From Leptolyngbyaceae cyanobacterium JSC-12 (GTDB lineage Bacteria > Cyanobacteriota > Cyanobacteriia > Leptolyngbyales > Leptolyngbyaceae), in contig CM001633.1 in assembly GCA_000309945.1 (NCBI GenBank), positions 208,723 through 272,722 of the forward strand: a DNA stretch of 64,000 nt. The letters run 5' to 3'. The position numbers and the translations under genes are program-made. Positions 9,871 through 17,513 of this stretch are shown in pieces (position 1 is the stretch's first letter; the number at the start of each line of letters is the position of its first letter). Below the pieces are notes generated by a model. That model made no database searches. It was not told the origin of the DNA and worked only from the letters and a program-made list of their open reading frames with translations.

Positions 9871-10123
9871 AAGAGCGCGAGGAGAAAATGGAGAACCGAG
9901 AGGGTAGAAGGAGGTTAGGTGATAGAGAAAGTGAGATTAGTAGGGGTAGAGAGATCAAGGGGTAAAGAGTAGAGCGTAAAAGAGTCACTAGTGGAATAGT
10001 ACAAGAGAACTGCTTTGCTGGCACAGTGATCGCAATTTTCTCACCGACCCATCTTACAGAGATTTTTGCCAATGGATTTACCTGAACAAATCAGATACTT
10101 TTGTACTTAGGAGCATAGGATGA

Positions 10124-10762
10124 GTGGCTGCAATGCCGTCAAAAGTAAACGATCAAATTCCCCGAAGTATTATGTTGTTGTGTTTGGGAACAGCAACTGT
10201 GTTGGTTCTCAGCCAGTGGGGAGGTGTCACCGAACGATTCACACCTAAACCGATTGGAATTGTCAGGGCAGAGCGCAAACGGCAACTCAAGAGTGAAAAA
10301 ACTCAGGCAGAAGCTGCCATGCCCAAGCCAACCCAGGTTTCTCAGCCAGCCTCAGTTTCGACATCACCCAAGACGGATGTCAGGTTAGTTGTTAACTTGA
10401 GCGATCGCCGCGTCTATCTCTACAAAGCTGCTAAACTCCAAACCAGTTACCCGTTAGCGGTGGCGCAAGCTGGCTGGGAAACCCCAACTGGCACTTTTCA
10501 GATTTTGAATATGGAGCGCGATCCTACCTGGATTCACCCAATTACCGGAGTCTCGGTGCCGCCCGGTGTAGACAATCCGTTAGGAGTAGCCTGGATTGGA
10601 TTTTGGACGGATGGCGACACTGAAATTGGCTTCCACGGCACCAATCAGGAGGAATTAATTGGAGAAGCGGTGTCTCATGGATGTTTGCGAATGCGAAATG
10701 CTGACATCGAAGCACTCTACGCTCAGGTATCCACTGGAACGCCCGTTGTCGTTGAACCTTAA
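10124..10762 (+). CDS. L,D-transpeptidase (YkuD domain), membrane-anchored
   Basis: This protein of about 210 residues makes 3-3 cross-links in peptidoglycan or attaches proteins to it. It has an N-terminal membrane anchor (about 14-32), a Pro/Ser/Lys-rich linker (about 45-85), and a YkuD domain from about 90. The catalytic signature HGTNQEELIGEAVSHGCLRMRN includes the His and the nucleophilic Cys. The start may be GTG 10124 or ATG 10133; an AGGAG at 10109-10113 suits the GTG better. It abuts the convergent comFB gene with no intergenic base. Confidence 0.92.
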   Translation: MAAMPSKVNDQIPRSIMLLCLGTATVLVLSQWGGVTERFTPKPIGIVRAERKRQLKSEKTQAEAAMPKPTQVSQPASVSTSPKTDVRLVVNLSDRRVYLYKAAKLQTSYPLAVAQAGWETPTGTFQILNMERDPTWIHPITGVSVPPGVDNPLGVAWIGFWTDGDTEIGFHGTNQEELIGEAVSHGCLRMRNADIEALYAQVSTGTPVVVEP

Positions 10763-11308
10763 CTATTTAGGGGCTTCTTGCTCAAAACTAGGCGCATAGG
10801 CTTGCAGTAAGGAGCTAACCTGAGTCAGAATTTCATCACCTGAACTCTTGCCAATAACTTGTCGCTCTGGGAAGAATTCTGGACGATCCAGGTTACGGGC
10901 GATCGCTTCTCCCACTTGTTGAGCAATCAGCGCTTGGAGTTCCTCTTTAGCTCGCTGCCGTTGATAGGTTGCGCCTTCTTCGGTAGTGGCATACAGCGGT
11001 GGAAGACGATTTAACGCGTAGGCAGCAATATCTCCTAAATCCAGTGTGCGATCGCTGGTTGCTTCAATCTCAGCTACCCGAGCGATCGCTTCAGTCAACA
11101 CCAGTTCTTCCATCACGTTGATGAACTGTTTGCGTGGGACAGCAACCACCTCCCCTGTAAGCAAAGCACCCATCAAGCGATCAAGCGCCATATATTCTTC
11201 AATCGACAGTTCTGAGGCGGTATCACAAATGCGCCCTACCTCTGCCTCCATTGCTGGCGTTAGGTACCCATCTTGTAGAGCCTGTTCCACGATCTTTTCG
11301 ATGCTCAT
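10763..11308 (-). CDS. comFB: ComFB family protein
   Basis: This soluble 181-residue protein has a ComFB (late competence development) core at about residues 60-115, NVMEELVLTEAIARV followed by DIAAYALNRLPPLYATTEEG. ComFB-type proteins have been reported to bind cyclic dinucleotides and to link them to competence and motility in cyanobacteria; this is from memory. The window also holds a GGDEF/EAL gene and a class III cyclase gene, so nucleotide second messengers are a plausible context. The C-terminal part (about 130-181) is family-variable. Confidence 0.85.
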   Translation of the reverse strand: MSIEKIVEQALQDGYLTPAMEAEVGRICDTASELSIEEYMALDRLMGALLTGEVVAVPRKQFINVMEELVLTEAIARVAEIEATSDRTLDLGDIAAYALNRLPPLYATTEEGATYQRQRAKEELQALIAQQVGEAIARNLDRPEFFPERQVIGKSSGDEILTQVSSLLQAYAPSFEQEAPK

Positions 11309-11448
11309 AGAGCCTCCGCTACTTCGTCCCTGTCGTTTCGGTAATAGTGTATATGAATAGTCTTGAATAATGGTGCCCTAGTTTCGGCTGAGTGCACCAC
11401 TTTAAACAGAATTAATTAGAAGCTTAAGAAAAAACACAATGTCACCCT

Positions 11449-12399
11449 TTATTCAAACCCGCGATCGCGCCAAGGCGCTGGATCGACCGATAAGCCATTA
11501 ACATATAATCCCCAGTGCAGGTGGGGCCCCGTTGCAGCACCCGTTGATCCCACGGCTCCAATTACCTGTCCTGGTTGTACAAAGTCTCCCTCTTTGACGT
11601 TGATGCGACTGAGATGGAGATAAATTGTCGTCACTCCCTGCCCATGATCGATTCCGACAGTATTGCCATGCAGTCTAAAGCCTTGCGCCACTCGCCCCAC
11701 CAAGGCAACGCGCCCAGCAGCAGGGGCAACCACTGGCGATCCGTGTGCTCCGGCATAATCTAAGCCGCGATGGAAATAGTCTTTCGCAAAAACGCCATTA
11801 TAATAGCGCCGAATGCCATATCCTGATGTAATTGGACCTTGATTGGGGCGACGGAATTTTCCATGCCAAAATTTTTCTGGAGTAACCAACTTTTTGAAGG
11901 CATCCACCCGGTCAAATTCGTAATCAGTGCCATTCGTGCCTTTGCCAGAAAGCCAAATAGATTGAGTCGGAAATTTCCGGTTTCCCAGGTTCACGTTAAC
12001 TGTTTCTGTTTGTCCTTCTCCACTGACTTGAATCTTGAGGGAACCTGGTTTATCGAGCGGGGTGGTGGGTAACAAAGCGCGAAACTGGTTCGGTGCAATC
12101 AAAAAGGTTTGAAAGGTTTGATTTCCCAACGTAACCTGGGGAGTCGCACTAATCGTTAAATCATCGTACTGAACTACTACTGAGAGTGTATCACCCAGTT
12201 TTGGATTAGCTGGAGTGACAGTTACCTGGAGAGCCTTTGCAGGTAAGTTGAAGGCGATCGCGGCAACGGCTCCCAGCCCTACTATCCACCTAAACCTTCG
12301 CTCCTGATGCTGGGGTAATTGTTGGTTGAGATAGGAAAATGGCAAAATGCCCCATAGCTGGATAGATTGCCTGAATAGGCAGCGCAAAGTCATATGCAA
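11449..12399 (-). CDS. M23 family metallopeptidase (peptidoglycan endopeptidase)
   Basis: This 316-residue LytM-type zinc endopeptidase presumably cuts peptidoglycan cross-bridges in the periplasm. The zinc ligands are in HRGLDYAGAHG (about 213) and HLHWG (about 295). A hydrophobic export signal lies at about residues 36-56 (RRFRWIVGLGAVAAIAF), followed by a beta-rich N-terminal domain. The 35 residues before the signal are unusual for a signal peptide, so a downstream non-ATG start is possible, though no better start was seen. It is divergent from the gene at 12494. Confidence 0.9.
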   Translation of the reverse strand: MHMTLRCLFRQSIQLWGILPFSYLNQQLPQHQERRFRWIVGLGAVAAIAFNLPAKALQVTVTPANPKLGDTLSVVVQYDDLTISATPQVTLGNQTFQTFLIAPNQFRALLPTTPLDKPGSLKIQVSGEGQTETVNVNLGNRKFPTQSIWLSGKGTNGTDYEFDRVDAFKKLVTPEKFWHGKFRRPNQGPITSGYGIRRYYNGVFAKDYFHRGLDYAGAHGSPVVAPAAGRVALVGRVAQGFRLHGNTVGIDHGQGVTTIYLHLSRINVKEGDFVQPGQVIGAVGSTGAATGPHLHWGLYVNGLSVDPAPWRDRGFE

Positions 12400-12493
12400 G
12401 GGGTGGCGATAATTGGATCGAGTCTTTATAAGGTTGAATCTTGTTCAAGATACTGCGCTCTCAACACAATTTCCACCATCTTTCCCAACAACG

Positions 12494-12943
12494 ATGTCTA
12501 AATTCATTCATTTTTTTGTTTACGGCACCCTAAAGCCTGGAGAAATCAACTACCGGATCTGTGCAGACTTTGTTGTAGAGGCTCAACCTGCGATCGCCCA
12601 GGGACAGCTTTATCATTTACCCTTTGGCTATCCTGCGATGACCGTTGATGAAGTCGGCACCGTGCATGGCTACATCCTGTCATTCCGTGATCCTGTCATT
12701 TTGACGATTTTGGACGAGTTTGAGCAGCATAGCCCCGAATTGTTTCAACAGTTGCTTCCAGGGGAATCCTATGCAGATAACCAGTACACGCGCCAACAAT
12801 TTCCAGTGATAACCCCCAAGCGATCACCTGCGATCGCCTGGGGGTATGTAATGTCGCCTAACCAAATTAGCCGCCTAAGAGGAACTCTGGTTCCAGGTGG
12901 ACAATGGAGTGGAACTCTCGTCTCTAACGAATATTATCGGTAG
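12494..12943 (+). CDS. Gamma-glutamylcyclotransferase-like (AIG2) protein
   Basis: This small soluble protein of about 149 residues starts at ATG 12494 (MSKFIHFFVYGTLKPGE). The motif VYGTLKPGE forms the substrate loop of the GGCT/AIG2 fold, and the Glu in LDEFE is the expected catalytic acid. Family members release 5-oxoproline from gamma-glutamyl compounds. The substrate here cannot be told. The frame can be extended upstream to a TTG at 12413 but that part has no family similarity. The 3' end overlaps the convergent anti-sigma gene by 20 bp. Confidence 0.85.
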   Translation: MSKFIHFFVYGTLKPGEINYRICADFVVEAQPAIAQGQLYHLPFGYPAMTVDEVGTVHGYILSFRDPVILTILDEFEQHSPELFQQLLPGESYADNQYTRQQFPVITPKRSPAIAWGYVMSPNQISRLRGTLVPGGQWSGTLVSNEYYR

Positions 12944-13514
12944 ACTCAACCGGAATCCCCTTATCTATCTCGCTACTTTCTGAATCAGCCACAGGTGTTT
13001 TTGGGATAGATACCAGTGGCTTATCCAGTGCGATTAATAACGGTTCAGAATCAGACTGGGCACCAATCCGAGTTTCAGTTCTGCTGGCATCTCGATTCGC
13101 CATTTGCGGGAGCGGTGAATTTTCACCCAAAAAAGTACTAGTAATTGCTCCAACAGCAACAGCAGCAATTGCGACTCCACCCCAAATCATAGAGCGTTTC
13201 GAGCGACGGTCTACTCGCTCTAACACGGCATCTACAGTCTTTTGCGTTTCCTCTGCGGTAGAAGTGGGGACAGGAATGTTCTGGAAAGCTTGCCGGAGAT
13301 TCAACAAACGAGCATGAAGTCGTTGAACTGTTGGATCGTTTGCCAGCCACTGTTCAACTTGGCGCCGCTCCTCTGCCGAAACCTCACCGTCAAGGTAGGC
13401 GCTCAACAGTTCGAAGCGATCGCGCTGCATAACATTCGGTAACCGGGAAGATTGGTTCCGATTATCAGCAGGGAGTTGGTCGTTTGAATTATAAGAGTCA
13501 AATTTAGAAGGCAT
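12924..13514 (-). CDS. Membrane-anchored anti-sigma factor, likely partner of SigG
   Basis: The 196-residue protein has an N-terminal anti-sigma-like helical domain (about 33-85, RFELLSAYLDGEVSAEERRQ), a transmembrane helix at about 108-127, and a periplasmic tail. It follows the sigma gene at 13730-14389 on the same strand with a gap of 215 bp. Known anti-sigma factors of this fold hold an ECF sigma at the membrane until envelope stress. The usual Hx3Cx2C zinc motif is absent, so it is a non-zinc version. The sigG/anti-sigma pairing is known in other cyanobacteria; here it rests on order and domain. Confidence 0.85.
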   Translation of the reverse strand: MPSKFDSYNSNDQLPADNRNQSSRLPNVMQRDRFELLSAYLDGEVSAEERRQVEQWLANDPTVQRLHARLLNLRQAFQNIPVPTSTAEETQKTVDAVLERVDRRSKRSMIWGGVAIAAVAVGAITSTFLGENSPLPQMANRDASRTETRIGAQSDSEPLLIALDKPLVSIPKTPVADSESSEIDKGIPVESTDNIR

Positions 13515-13729
13515 TTCAACATCACTTCATGTGTATGGAGTACACCCAGCTCTTGTTTTAGAAGGATAGACAATTTGCAACAGAATTACAAATCAAATCC
13601 TACCTGGATAGACCGTGAACCAAACCTTTAGATAGAGATTCTAAACGCAGACTCAGAATGAAACCTTGTCCATGCTCAAATCTCTCAGTTTTTCTCAGAG
13701 AAACCTCAAGTTTTCGAATTGGACGTGAT

Positions 13730-14389
13730 CTAAACTCCGTCCAAGTAGTTTTGCAGTTGGGATTGTAACCGCAAACGAGCACGAGCAATTCTAGATTTCA
13801 CAGTCCCTAAAGAAACTCCTGTTAACTCAGCAATTTCCTCATAAGCCATGCCTTGAATTTCTCGCAACACAATGGTAGTGCGGAAGGCTTCGGGTAGATC
13901 AGCGATCGCATCTCGAAGCTGGTCATAAAATTCGCGAGTAGTCAAATCTTCGTCTGGTCCAGGGGCTTCCGAAGCAATTTCCCAATCCATCTCGCCATCG
14001 TCCATCGAGAGGGGAGCATCCAACGAAAGAGGACTAGTATGGCGCTTCCGTTTTCGCAGTTCATCGTAGAATAAATTTGTGGCAATTCGGCTGAGCCAGC
14101 CCCGGAACTTTCCAGGCTCATTCAGGCGCTTAATGTTTCGATAAACTCGAATCCAAACTTCCTGTGCCAGGTCAGCTCGATCTTGCCAGTCGGGCGCAAG
14201 GTGATAGAGCACTCTTTCAACGTGAGGCTGATACCGACGCATCAGTTCCCCAAAAGCAGCCTTATCTGGGCGATGTCCGGCTTGACATTGCAAAATTAAG
14301 TCGTAGTTGGAGAGTTTTTCTGGTTGAACTGGCACTTGGGTCGCCGCCGCTTCCACAGATGTCCAGGATAGCCGAAGAGAGTGATTCAT
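13730..14389 (-). CDS. sigG: RNA polymerase sigma factor, SigG-type ECF
   Basis: This 219-residue sigma-70 family factor has region 2 (DLAQEVWIRVYRNIKR, FRGWLSRIATNLFYDELRKRKR) and region 4 with the helix-turn-helix (MAYEEIAELTGVSLGTVKSRIARAR). It lacks regions 1 and 3, as ECF factors do. I chose ATG 14389 (MNHSLRLSW) because the family usually begins there; the frame stays open to 14473. The regulon of SigG in other cyanobacteria includes cell-envelope functions. It is followed by a membrane anti-sigma gene. Confidence 0.9.
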   Translation of the reverse strand: MNHSLRLSWTSVEAAATQVPVQPEKLSNYDLILQCQAGHRPDKAAFGELMRRYQPHVERVLYHLAPDWQDRADLAQEVWIRVYRNIKRLNEPGKFRGWLSRIATNLFYDELRKRKRHTSPLSLDAPLSMDDGEMDWEIASEAPGPDEDLTTREFYDQLRDAIADLPEAFRTTIVLREIQGMAYEEIAELTGVSLGTVKSRIARARLRLQSQLQNYLDGV

Positions 14390-14462
14390 GGGCGGAATTT
14401 TTACGCTTAATCTTCCACCTTTTATGACGCCCATGGTGTCAGGTTGTTCCCACTGATGATTG

Positions 14463-15272
14463 TTAATATCCAACTGCCGTCAGATCAAGTTCACAGACGT
14501 AAGTAGTGCGCTGAACAACAGACTGCCAGGTACCATCGGGGAATAAGGTGATGAGCCGCAGTCCAGGCTGCTCTTCATCCAGCGAGAATTTTGGACTATT
14601 GGGCTTGAATTGGATGCAGGTGGAGGGAGTTCCCAGGTAATTGACTCCGTTGCGTTGTTGGTAGAACTCCTGGTGAATGTGCCCAAATAGCACGAGTTTA
14701 ATTTGAGGGTGGCGATCGCACACGGCAAATAGCGCGTCTGCATTTAATAAGCCGATGTCGTCCATCCAATCAGATCCAACGAGGAAAGGGGGATGATGAA
14801 ACGCAATCAGTGTCGGCTCGTTGGGGTACTGGCTCAGTTCAGCCTCCAGCCAAGTCAACCCTTCCGGCGAAAGTGCACCATGCACGCATCCTGGCACACA
14901 ACTATCTAACAAGAGAAAACGCCATCCCCCAGCTCGAAATGATTTTTGGTTAGAAATGGGCGATCGCGTCAATACCTTTGCCATAACAGACGGTTTATCG
15001 TGGTTTCCAGGTACCCAGTAAACTGGAATGCCCAATGGCTGTAACATAGTGTGAAGTGCTTCGTAGGATTCTGCTGAGCCATCTTGAGACAAATCGCCCG
15101 TCAACAGTAACAGATCCGGTTGTCGTTCTAAGTTTTTCAACTGATGTAGGACTGCCTGGAAAGATTCTTGTGTTTTTAGCCCTAACAGGTACTTATCTGA
15201 CTCAGCAAATAGGTGAATGTCGGTAATTTGGGCAACCAGAAGGGAGGATTCACGCATAGCGATCGCACTCAA
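14463..15272 (-). CDS. cpdA: 3',5'-cyclic-AMP phosphodiesterase CpdA-like
   Basis: This 269-residue calcineurin-like metallophosphoesterase shows the full two-metal set: TDIH (18-20), GDLSQDGS, GNHDK, HHPP and GHIHQ. The length and spacing fit CpdA, which hydrolyses cAMP. A class III cyclase-like gene lies 1 kb away at 16305, so control of cyclic nucleotides is a reasonable theme, though other phosphodiesters cannot be excluded. Start may be ATG 15257 (MRESSLL). It lies upstream of sigG on the same strand with a 73-bp gap. Confidence 0.85.
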   Translation of the reverse strand: MSAIAMRESSLLVAQITDIHLFAESDKYLLGLKTQESFQAVLHQLKNLERQPDLLLLTGDLSQDGSAESYEALHTMLQPLGIPVYWVPGNHDKPSVMAKVLTRSPISNQKSFRAGGWRFLLLDSCVPGCVHGALSPEGLTWLEAELSQYPNEPTLIAFHHPPFLVGSDWMDDIGLLNADALFAVCDRHPQIKLVLFGHIHQEFYQQRNGVNYLGTPSTCIQFKPNSPKFSLDEEQPGLRLITLFPDGTWQSVVQRTTYVCELDLTAVGY

Positions 15273-15313
15273 GATGATTGTGTGTTGGGATTTAATTTCA
15301 ACATCAGCTTAAA

Positions 15314-15391
15314 ACCGAGCATCTGTCGGTTGTCTACCTCAGCGCTCGACGAACCAACCGCAAGGATGCGGTAGGCTGCAAGTAGGTAGAC
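15314..15391. other. Candidate structured RNA element or leader between cpdA and devA
   Basis: Three perfect stems lie close together. ACCGA (15314-15318) pairs with TCGGT (15326-15330). GTCTACCT (15332-15339) pairs with AGGTAGAC (15384-15391). Nested inside the second, ACCGCA (15357-15362) pairs with TGCGGT (15367-15372) over a 4-nt loop. The element lies about 95 bp before devA. It could be a 5' leader of devA or a small RNA. I recognise no known family. Confidence 0.35.
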
Positions 15392-15485
15392 TTCTCCATA
15401 AATACTACGTTAGTTTTTTGGAGTACCCGGAAGGTGCGATCTGGCACACCCCAACCGATGATCTCGATCACATATAGCTGCAATT

Positions 15486-16187
15486 ATGTTTCAACAACCT
15501 GTTATTGCCATTGATAAAGTCAATCACTACTACGGGTCAGGGCGGCTACGGAAGCAAATTCTATTTGAGGTTACAAACTCGATTCAACCCGGTGAGATTG
15601 TGATCATGATGGGCCCATCTGGGTCGGGCAAGACAACATTATTAACGCTGATTGGGGCATTGCGTTCAACTCAGGAAGGCAGTATGAAAGTGCTGGGAGA
15701 AGAACTGCGAGGTGCTTCTAATACTCAGTTGGTGAAGCTCAGACGCAACATTGGGTATATTTTCCAGGCTCATAATTTATTGAATTCTCTGACGGCTCAA
15801 CAGAATGTGCAAATGTCCTTAGAACTGCATGATGATCACCTGACGGTACGAGAACGACAACACCGGGCATTGGAAATGTTAGATGCAGTCGGTTTGAGAG
15901 ACTGGGCTGATTATTACCCGCATGATTTATCGGGTGGGCAGAAGCAGCGAGTGGCGATCGCCCGTGCCCTTGCCAGTCATCCCAAAATTGTGCTAGCAGA
16001 CGAACCCACCTCAGCACTGGATAAACAATCGGGGCGGGACGTGGTAGATATTATGCAACGGTTGGCAAAACAGCAAGGGTCCGCAATTGTGCTAGTAACG
16101 CACGATAATCGTATTCTCGACGTAGCGGATCGCATTATCTATATGGAAGATGGACGGTTATCGAACCTGGAGACTGTTCCTGTTTAA
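15486..16187 (+). CDS. devA: DevA family ABC exporter ATP-binding protein (orphan)
   Basis: The 233-residue ATPase has Walker A GPSGSGKTT, Q-loop FQAHNLL, signature LSGGQKQR, Walker B IVLADEPTSALD and the H-loop VTHD. The closest match from memory is DevA, the ATPase of DevBCA exporters that move glycolipids or other envelope compounds with TolC. No devB (adaptor) or devC (permease) lies nearby, so it must work with partners encoded elsewhere. The gene stands alone between cpdA and the cyclase gene. Confidence 0.85.
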   Translation: MFQQPVIAIDKVNHYYGSGRLRKQILFEVTNSIQPGEIVIMMGPSGSGKTTLLTLIGALRSTQEGSMKVLGEELRGASNTQLVKLRRNIGYIFQAHNLLNSLTAQQNVQMSLELHDDHLTVRERQHRALEMLDAVGLRDWADYYPHDLSGGQKQRVAIARALASHPKIVLADEPTSALDKQSGRDVVDIMQRLAKQQGSAIVLVTHDNRILDVADRIIYMEDGRLSNLETVPV

Positions 16188-16304
16188 GGGCATGAAAATC
16201 TAAAATTTTAAATTGGCGAACGTGAGTGATCTCCAGTCAGGATGCATCGGAGTGGATGAAACCTATTGTGGCAGCCAAGATCAAGTCTTAACAGTTACTT
16301 CCCT

Positions 16305-16913
16305 ATGCAAAATACTCGACTGGAATTGCATCGCTTATTGCAAGAGCGCATTTTACATCCTGAAAAAATAGATGAAATTGATCGCCAAATTCACAAGATT
16401 TTTGATCAGGATTGTGCCATTTTGGTGCTGGATTTATCAGGTTTTTCTCGGTTGACGTTTCGTCATGGGATTGTGCACTTTTTGGCAATGGTGCACCGCA
16501 TGACGGCGATCGCTACTCCGATCGTTCATCAGTATCAGGGGCGGGTTGTAAAGCAGGAAGCTGACAATTTATTTGCTGTGTTTACCAACGTCAAAGCAGC
16601 CGTTGCCACAGCTATTGATATTTTCAATGCGTTTGCAGCGGTAAATGTTGACTTACCGGCTGACCAAGATCTGTATGCTGCGATCGGCATTGGCTACGGC
16701 ACTACTTTGGTTGTTGGCGATGATGATTTATTTGGTAATGAAATGAATTTAGCGAGCAAACTGGGCGAAGATCTGGCGCGTCAGGGCGAAATTTTGCTCA
16801 CAGAGGCAGCTTATCGCCAGCTTCAACCCCATCCTGAACAGTGGGAGGCGATACCATTGGTAATCTCAGGGCTAGAAGTGATGGCATACAAATGGTTAGG
16901 GACGGGAATTTAG
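16305..16913 (+). CDS. Adenylate/guanylate cyclase catalytic domain protein
   Basis: The protein of about 202 residues is one class III cyclase homology domain with a short helical N-terminus. Visible motifs are the metal-binding Asp in LVLDLSGFSRLT, the Lys and second Asp in VVKQEADNLFAVF, and NEMNLASKLGEDLARQGEILLT. In the last motif the Arg that normally stabilises the transition state is Lys (NLASK), so activity may be reduced or absent. Start chosen at ATG 16305; a TTG at 16266 adds 13 unlikely residues. It has no sensor domain of its own. CpdA is encoded nearby on the other strand. Confidence 0.8.
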   Translation: MQNTRLELHRLLQERILHPEKIDEIDRQIHKIFDQDCAILVLDLSGFSRLTFRHGIVHFLAMVHRMTAIATPIVHQYQGRVVKQEADNLFAVFTNVKAAVATAIDIFNAFAAVNVDLPADQDLYAAIGIGYGTTLVVGDDDLFGNEMNLASKLGEDLARQGEILLTEAAYRQLQPHPEQWEAIPLVISGLEVMAYKWLGTGI

Positions 16914-17024
16914 TAGGGAGGCATCCCCTACGGATTGGTTCGGTTCTGCCCACTGTAGCCAGATCCATTCGCTTGCTACAGTTAAATCAAGAAACATTTC
17001 AACTGTCGTGATGAGGTTTCTATC

Positions 17025-17363
17025 GTGAACAACAAGGAACAATTGCCAGAATTTATGACAGGCGGAGCAGAGCACGGCAACTCGTTGTTCCAGTACGTAC
17101 AGTCTTTGAGTCCTGAAACGATCGCTCAACTGTCTAAGCCAGCTTCAACTGAAGTTTTTCAGGTTATGGAGCGAAACATCGTTGGATTACTGGGGGCGCT
17201 GCCGTCCGAAGGCTTTAACATTATGATCACAACAAGCCGTGAAGATTTGGGTCGCTTACTGGCATCGGCAATGATGAGCGGTTACTTTCTTCGCAATGCT
17301 GAACAACGAATGGCATTTGAGAAATCCTTCGCGATCGGCGAATCCGAGACTGCCGAACAATGA
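17025..17363 (+). CDS. DUF760 domain-containing protein
   Basis: This small soluble 112-residue protein belongs to DUF760, a family of cyanobacteria and chloroplasts without a settled bacterial function. The typical core is SLFQYVQSLSPETIAQLS, then VMERNIVGLLGALP and TTSREDLGRLLASAMMSGYFLRNAEQR. It starts with GTG at 17025. It is monocistronic and ends in a clear terminator. Confidence 0.88.
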   Translation: MNNKEQLPEFMTGGAEHGNSLFQYVQSLSPETIAQLSKPASTEVFQVMERNIVGLLGALPSEGFNIMITTSREDLGRLLASAMMSGYFLRNAEQRMAFEKSFAIGESETAEQ

Positions 17364-17450
17364 TCTGATGAATCGCAGATGCGTCAGACATGGTGCCTTC
17401 GTGCTGGCGAGTCATGATACCCCCCTTCTAAATTCGGGACACTTTAACAT

Positions 17451-17492
17451 TCCCTGTAAGGCATTGAATCGCAGTCTTGCAGGGAGATTTTT
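17451..17492 (+). terminator. Rho-independent terminator after the DUF760 gene
   Basis: TCCCTGTAAG (17451-17460) pairs with CTTGCAGGGA (17476-17485) with one T-G wobble. It is followed by GATTTTTA. It lies between the plus-strand DUF760 gene and the convergent CHAT gene. Confidence 0.75.
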
Positions 17493-17513
17493 ATGAACAC
17501 GTTCACTGAATAG

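Noticed and set aside
12413-12493. Upstream extension of the gamma-glutamylcyclotransferase-like gene from a TTG
   Set aside because: The extra 27 residues have no family similarity and overlap the promoter region of the divergent M23 gene; ATG 12494 matches the family start.
14463-15272. Possibility that this metallophosphoesterase is SbcD, the partner of the SbcC-like protein
   Set aside because: Length and motif spacing fit CpdA better, and it lacks the C-terminal capping region of SbcD.
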